Part shown: one piece after another, positions 5,885 through 6,676 of the stretch
Position numbering within the stretch: the first letter of the stretch is position 1
Layout of the letters: each line of letters opens with the position of its first letter
Source of the DNA: Deltaproteobacteria bacterium
Lineage (GTDB): Bacteria > Desulfobacterota > Desulfomonilia > UBA1062
Length of the DNA stretch: 6,676 nt
Reading direction: 5' to 3'
Assembly (NCBI GenBank): GCA_020053185.1
Contig: JAGVNP010000320.1
Coordinates: 1 to 6,676 of the forward strand
The notes under the pieces: generated by a model
What the model saw: only the letters and a program-made list of their open reading frames with translations
What the model was told of the DNA's origin: nothing
The model's database searches: none
Made by a program: the position numbers and the translations under genes

Positions 5885-6037
5885 TGTATTTGAGTATCAT
5901 ATTAAGGCGTTAGACTCAAGAGAATGACTTATTTAATAGTGAAAGGTAAAGCGTAAATAATGACGAGTGACAAGTGACGAGTAAATAATAGAAAGACTTT
6001 TTCTCGTTACTATCTACTCGTTACTCGTCACAGCTTT
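5885..6037. other. Intergenic region upstream of ispG
   Basis: This 153-bp non-coding gap lies between the nucleotidyltransferase-like gene and ispG, both on the minus strand. It contains the 7-bp-phased palindrome (5953-6031). Nearer ispG is a -10-like TATGAT on the minus strand (5896-5901), only 11 bp before the ATG, inside an inverted pair TTGAGT (5890-5895) / ACTCAA (5914-5919). No convincing -35 is seen at the usual distance; the best at 17 bp is TTCTCT. The ispG operon promoter is presumably here but cannot be fixed by eye. Confidence 0.7.
5953..6031. repeat. Imperfect palindrome built of 7-bp GTGACGA units
   Basis: The left side (5953 onward) steps in exact 7-bp units: GTAAATA, ATGACGA and further GTGACGA-like copies to about 5994. 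GTAAATAAT recurs 28 bp apart (5953 and 5981). The right side (6010-6031) carries the same unit in inverted orientation (TCGTCAC, TCGTTAC). The best hairpin pairs 5974-5995 with 6010-6031 at 18 of 22 positions, including 11 contiguous perfect pairs (GTGACGAGTAA with TTACTCGTCAC), around a 14-nt loop. No U-tract follows on either strand. It could slow or end transcription from the upstream gene, but looks more like a dispersed repeat. Confidence 0.75.
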
Positions 6038-6676
6038 TTATTTCTTCTGATCGATCAGATTCAGCCAGTCCTTGTACATGACGCTGAAGGTGAGGAAATC
6101 TTTTTCATTATCGATATCTAATGCTGCGCCGCCATAGGTGGTGACCACTGCTTTAGCGCGTAGGTTCAAGAGGTTTGAGAGGAGCGTATTGAGCTTAGGC
6201 ATTGTGATAGGATATCTTGTAATACGTGAGATAAAGTTCAAGCCGATCATGGACAGGCCGGAAGAAATTTGAAACAATGCATAAAATGAAAGTGTTTTGG
6301 CTACAAATCCTTTTGCGACAGTTCTCATTTCGAGGACAGCCCGTACAATGTTGATGAACTTTTTCTGGTAGCGGTATTCATATACCTTGAGCACGAGGTC
6401 GATCTTTTTTATCACGAGGAATGGTCTTGCCATATGGAGATTATTTTGCCTGAAGTTTCCGTCTCTGGTGTGGAAGGTTGCCATCTTTATGCCTGGCCGT
6501 CCTTTGCGGGGTCCGAACAATTTCAATGTATCTTCAGATGTTATTCCCACGATGTAGTCATAATTTTCCATGTCGCATAGCGACAGAAATTCTTCGAGTT
6601 CTTTGGTTGAGAGCAGAGGCACATCGCCTGACAGGACCAGCACATATTTTTCCTTGTACTTGGCGATGATCTCGTC
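6038..6676 (-). CDS. Nucleotidyltransferase-like protein, C-terminal part (runs off window)
   Basis: The frame is open to the right edge, so the N-terminus lies outside; 212 residues are visible. Counting from the codon at 6643, VLVLSGDVPLL (1-11) is the strand and metal-binding GDxP loop typical of GT-A-fold nucleotidyltransferases (GlmU N-domain, MobA, IspD-like). Near the C-terminus, YGGAALDIDNEKD (170-182) resembles the closing DID-x-x-x-D segment of MobA-type enzymes. Between them are a basic segment, FRQNNLHMARP (64-73), and a mostly helical, moderately hydrophobic stretch (about 95-165) not found in those enzymes. There is no left-handed beta-helix tail, so it is not full-length GlmU. 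The missing part should hold the N-terminal nucleotide-binding glycine-rich loop. Substrate and pathway are unknown. It precedes ispG on the same strand but is separated by 153 bp, so it is probably a separate unit or loosely linked. Confidence 0.65.
   Translation of the reverse strand, partial: DEIIAKYKEKYVLVLSGDVPLLSTKELEEFLSLCDMENYDYIVGITSEDTLKLFGPRKGRPGIKMATFHTRDGNFRQNNLHMARPFLVIKKIDLVLKVYEYRYQKKFINIVRAVLEMRTVAKGFVAKTLSFYALFQISSGLSMIGLNFISRITRYPITMPKLNTLLSNLLNLRAKAVVTTYGGAALDIDNEKDFLTFSVMYKDWLNLIDQKK

Overview
The window reads as ordinary chromosomal housekeeping DNA from an anaerobe-like, diderm-type bacterium. The protein flavour resembles Desulfobacterota or Nitrospirota: a CxxC-type bL28, a single bifunctional Rel, NikR, the MEP isoprenoid enzyme IspG, and a ProRS with the editing insertion. 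This placement comes from protein resemblance only and is low confidence. No phage, IS transposase, CRISPR array, tRNA or rRNA is visible.

Layout, left to right. nikR (26-439, minus) is a nickel-responsive ribbon-helix-helix repressor with all four metal ligands. It is followed by a 329-bp divergent intergenic region (440-768). This region holds a candidate nikR promoter overlapped by a perfect palindrome, a purine-rich tract, a 91-bp imperfect palindrome built from 9-bp units, and a leader hairpin in front of rpmB. rpmB (769-978, plus) encodes ribosomal protein bL28. Its stop codon overlaps the stop codon of rel, which comes from the opposite strand.

From 5884 down to 975 the minus strand carries a very tight operon: ispG (MEP pathway), proS (prolyl-tRNA synthetase) and rel (bifunctional (p)ppGpp synthetase/hydrolase). 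ispG and proS abut with no spacer (TAAATG). proS and rel overlap by TTGA, with rel starting at TTG. The operon puts isoprenoid precursor synthesis, tRNA charging and the alarmone that reports on uncharged tRNA under one transcription unit.

Upstream of ispG is a 153-bp gap (5885-6037) containing a second imperfect palindrome, this one built from 7-bp units. Beyond it lies the C-terminal part of a nucleotidyltransferase-like protein (6038-6676, minus) that runs off the window edge.

The genes themselves are conventional. The least explained structures are the two intergenic elements at about 540-639 and 5953-6031. They share no sequence, but both are inverted repeats whose arms are themselves strings of degenerate short units with strict phasing (9 bp in one, 7 bp in the other).
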